From positions 966,008 through 1,030,007 of the forward strand of contig VZTI01003778.1 of the NCBI GenBank assembly GCA_013397865.1: a DNA stretch of 64,000 nucleotides. Reading direction: 5' to 3'. The number at the start of each line of letters is the position of its first letter. The first letter of the stretch is position 1. The DNA is from Struthidea cinerea. Taxonomy: Eukaryota > Chordata > Aves > Passeriformes > Corcoracidae. The notes under the pieces are model-generated. The model saw nothing but the letters and a program-made list of their open reading frames with translations. It was not told where the DNA came from and searched no databases. The position numbers and the translations under genes were made by a program. Shown here piece by piece: positions 61,101-64,000 of this stretch.

Positions 61101-64000
61101 CTGTAAATGTAGACCTTATTATTGTTCTATGGTCTGTTCTCTTGAATTTTCTGACAGAAGATGATAATAATTAAAGATGTAGACTAACTAATTTTTGTTA
61201 AAAGTTGTCCTCTCTACATCTCTGAAATAGCTGGTTCTTCGTATCTTTTCTGTATTGCATATGTTTTTACATATTCAGTCATTTTTATCAGTGTAGCTTA
61301 CTGCAAGCAAAGCCACAAAATAGCATCATTTTTACAGAGCAGAATTTCACTACTATTTTTTTCACAGGCCACTGTAAAATTAGCTCTGCAGCTATGTCAG
61401 GCTGAAACCGGCACGTCTATGAGCCCAGAAGTACAACCTTTGAAACCAGATATCTGAATTTGGAATCCAAAGTGCAACTGAGAAAGAAAACCTAAATCCA
61501 GGTACTTTAATCACTTGAATATTTCCCAAATTGTTATATAAGAATCTCACTTCTAAAAGGGTATAATCTAAAAAAATGTTTATAAGTGAAGGATGCCTGT
61601 TAACATCTAAAATAAATGAGCATTATCTCACACAACCAGTCAGCCACTATGAATCTCTGCAAGAAAACCATGCAATGGAAAGGTTTTTCTTTTTTCATTT
61701 TCTTCTTTCCCCACTCAAAACCAAATAAAAAAACCCCACTCACTTAAGAAGCGATTGTCTGTAGACCTTTGAAGCCAAGGAGGGTGACAGCAAGGGCAAG
61801 AGGCTTATTTCAAGGGTCACATTTCATTTGCATAAGCAAGTAACCATAGGGCACTGTGGAATGTCTGTAAATGGATTTCATTACAGAAATTCAGCTTAAA
61901 GGGACTATAAATAATCCTCTGACAAACAATGTATATTGCTTCAAGTTCTTCTGTAATAAAAATATTTTAGTAACACAACAATCCGTGAAAGCAGGAAATG
62001 AAACAGGAGGAGCTGCACATCTTCCCTTTTTCTCTCTCAGGGCAACATTATATTGTAATATGTTTTAGGGAAAAAAACCATGATATTCATATTATTTTAG
62101 CAAAGTAATCCTACAAAAACAAGGTTATATAATTCCATATGTCTGAGACAGGGTGGCTAAACAAATAACCAGATCTTTACGAGTTCTTCTCCCCTGGAGA
62201 TCATCGGTCCAGCAGGACAGGTGTGCAGGCTGCACGGTATTCTGCCCAGAGGAACATCTCAAAATATATTAGACTGTGTAAATCTTCTTGAATGAATTTC
62301 AGTGGAGAAGCCATTTAAAGTACACATTTTAATGGGTTGACATTTTTTGCTGATATGAAGAAGCAATGACTGTCTAAGGCCCCAGTACAGCCAAAGCTTT
62401 TCAGCAACTTCCCAGTTTGGCGCACATTTAACTGCTATTTCCTTCAGCAGGACTTATCTATATGGTCAAAGGCTTTCCTAAGTGGATAGAGACATACTTC
62501 AACATTAATAGTGCATATTATATGCTTTGATGCATTTGTCCCCAGCACTGCAGCCTGTTCAAGGCTAGATGCAGCTAGATGGACACCAAACCCCTTAGCA
62601 AATTTTACTTTAAGCACTGAACTTCTGTGAGGGCCAGAAAGCTATGGGAACTTTTGCAGTTTTGGTATAGAAATACAACCACTAGAGAAATATAACCTTA
62701 AAGAGACTTGGCTTGCCATCTTCAGAGAGAAGTTTGGGGTATTACCTCAACACGACTTCATCCCCCTTGGGGTACTAGCAAGGAACAGCCCTATTCTGAA
62801 GGGTGTGGAAGCTCTCCTCTGCACTGGTGTCACCTCTGAGAGAGAGTTTTGGCAGTGCCCCAGTCTAGTAGAAAAGGTGTCACCAAATAGTCTGCCTCTG
62901 TTGTTTCTAATAATATACTTGTCAAGAAAAGGAAAATGTAGAGATACTTCTGCAAAAGGAAGGAAAAAGCAAGCCTTTAAAGCAGTAACTTAATTTCTGT
63001 TGATGTTAATTTTTATTTTAGATTGTTTACCTTTCTAATACCTATAATTATTCTCACACTGGTATTACTGTTTTCTCTGGAATAGATGTGCTCACAGTGA
63101 AAAATCCAATTGAATCAGAGCATGTAACGAGAAAATGTAATCCACAGTTATTAAAAAAGGCAGCTTACCTTTATCTGGGTGTTAAATAGTACAAATCCAT
63201 GAGAGTCAGTGAATGTTTTGAAGTAAAAACGAAGGGCATTATGAAGGCTGAAGTGGATTTGTCACTGAATTATATGTATTACCTCAGAAATGGCCTAATA
63301 TACGGTTGGGGAAACTATGTATTTAGCAGTGGGAGAAGAGAAAATTAGCCCATTTGTTCATTTTGCACATTTCCAGATATACTGGATGATGTTTTAAATA
63401 TCAAACTATCTTGTGGAAAATTTTAAGAGGAAAAGGAAGCTTGTCCCTGAACAGAAATCACAGTTGTTTCACTGTTTATACCTTCATGCTTCTTCTGTCT
63501 GTGTATCAGGAAATGTGCACCAACTTGCTGCATGTGAACTTAGGCAGCACAGTCACAGGTACTGGCACAGAATGCCAAGTTTGTCAAGGCACTCCTTGTC
63601 TCCAGCTCTCACAACAAGCTGATCAAATCACTTAGCCATCTTCTGCTTCTCCATCTTTAAGGAGGTAGTATGAATTACTCCTCGTTATGGCATATTTCAA
63701 GGACTACACACCACAAGAAAGCCACAGTCATGATTTTTAGCACTTTGGGCATTGGTCATTCTGAACAAAGCAGTTGCTGTTCTCAGAGGAATACACTTAC
63801 TGTAGCTCCACAAATAAAAATCTAGCATACTCATTCCTAGTTAGATGTTGTACTAGAAGAGTGTGAAGCACATATTACAAATTCTGAAAAGAAAGCAAAA
63901 TGGCTTCACTGGCAGGTTTATTTAGAGAGGCCTCAAGTTACCCAGCTTGAATGCTTGTGATACAGGGGATTGCTCTGGGATAGGGTTTTACTTGAATTCG

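Larger units (their letters stand above)
55852..64000. other. Long non-coding stretch to the window end, no gene seen
   Basis: No exon, RNA gene or further transposon recognised. Simple sequence is (CT)n at 56497-56512, A17 at 57894-57910, (CTTT)n at 58106-58134 and an ATA-type repeat around 59858-59878. The 112-codon minus frame at 56483-56821 and the 92-codon plus frame at 57609-57887 are unrecognised. From 59 kb to the end I see nothing but unique AT-rich DNA. Confidence 0.65.

Noticed and set aside
1..64000. Prokaryotic, phage, CRISPR or defence-system content
   Set aside because: There are no dense ORFs, ribosome-binding sites, operons or direct-repeat arrays. The CR1 fossils place the window in a bird genome.
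1..64000. Endogenous retrovirus content
   Set aside because: I found no LTR pair, primer-binding site, polypurine tract before an LTR, or retroviral protein motif.

Overview
This 64 kb window looks like non-coding DNA from a bird nuclear genome. The main evidence is three 5'-truncated CR1 LINE copies at about 11.58-11.87 kb, 16.44-17.06 kb and 55.65-55.85 kb. All three lie in minus orientation and carry the typical avian CR1 3' end; two of them still show the C-terminal part of the CR1 reverse-transcriptase frame. The longest copy resembles the CR1 type common in Neoaves, but I cannot name the species. The DNA is AT-rich (roughly 60% by eye), has few CpG dinucleotides, and contains scattered A/T runs and short microsatellites. 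It shows none of the operon structure, ribosome-binding sites or dense long ORFs of a prokaryote or virus.

I recognise no protein-coding exon, tRNA, rRNA, snRNA, viral gene, CRISPR array or intact transposon. The longest open frames are about 90-144 codons. By my rough estimate, that is what chance gives in 64 kb of DNA this AT-rich, and several of the longest begin with TTG or GTG rather than ATG. The window is therefore either intergenic (a gene desert) or inside a very large intron; the sequence alone does not decide which.

Layout: 0-10 kb is unique AT-rich sequence with a TAAT (homeodomain-core) cluster near 4.05 kb and a perfect RFX X-box at 7.80 kb. 10-17 kb holds two CTCF-like motifs in divergent orientation and two CR1 fossils. 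17-35 kb is mostly featureless, with several short perfect hairpins, an A/C-rich tract at 23.1 kb and a degraded MIR-like fossil at 29.0 kb. 35-45 kb has GC-richer patches (35.7-36.1, 38.1-38.7, 42.5-43.1 and 43.7-44.1 kb), one of them a small CpG cluster next to an RFX-like site. 45-64 kb has a CArG box, a perfect POU-dimer MORE palindrome, a cluster of nuclear-receptor half-sites, the third CR1 and the longest microsatellite.

There are no recognisable genes to join into a pathway, and I found no support for a new biological system. What deserves follow-up is possible regulatory sequence. All motif calls are by eye and unscored. They need cross-species conservation and chromatin data before being treated as functional.
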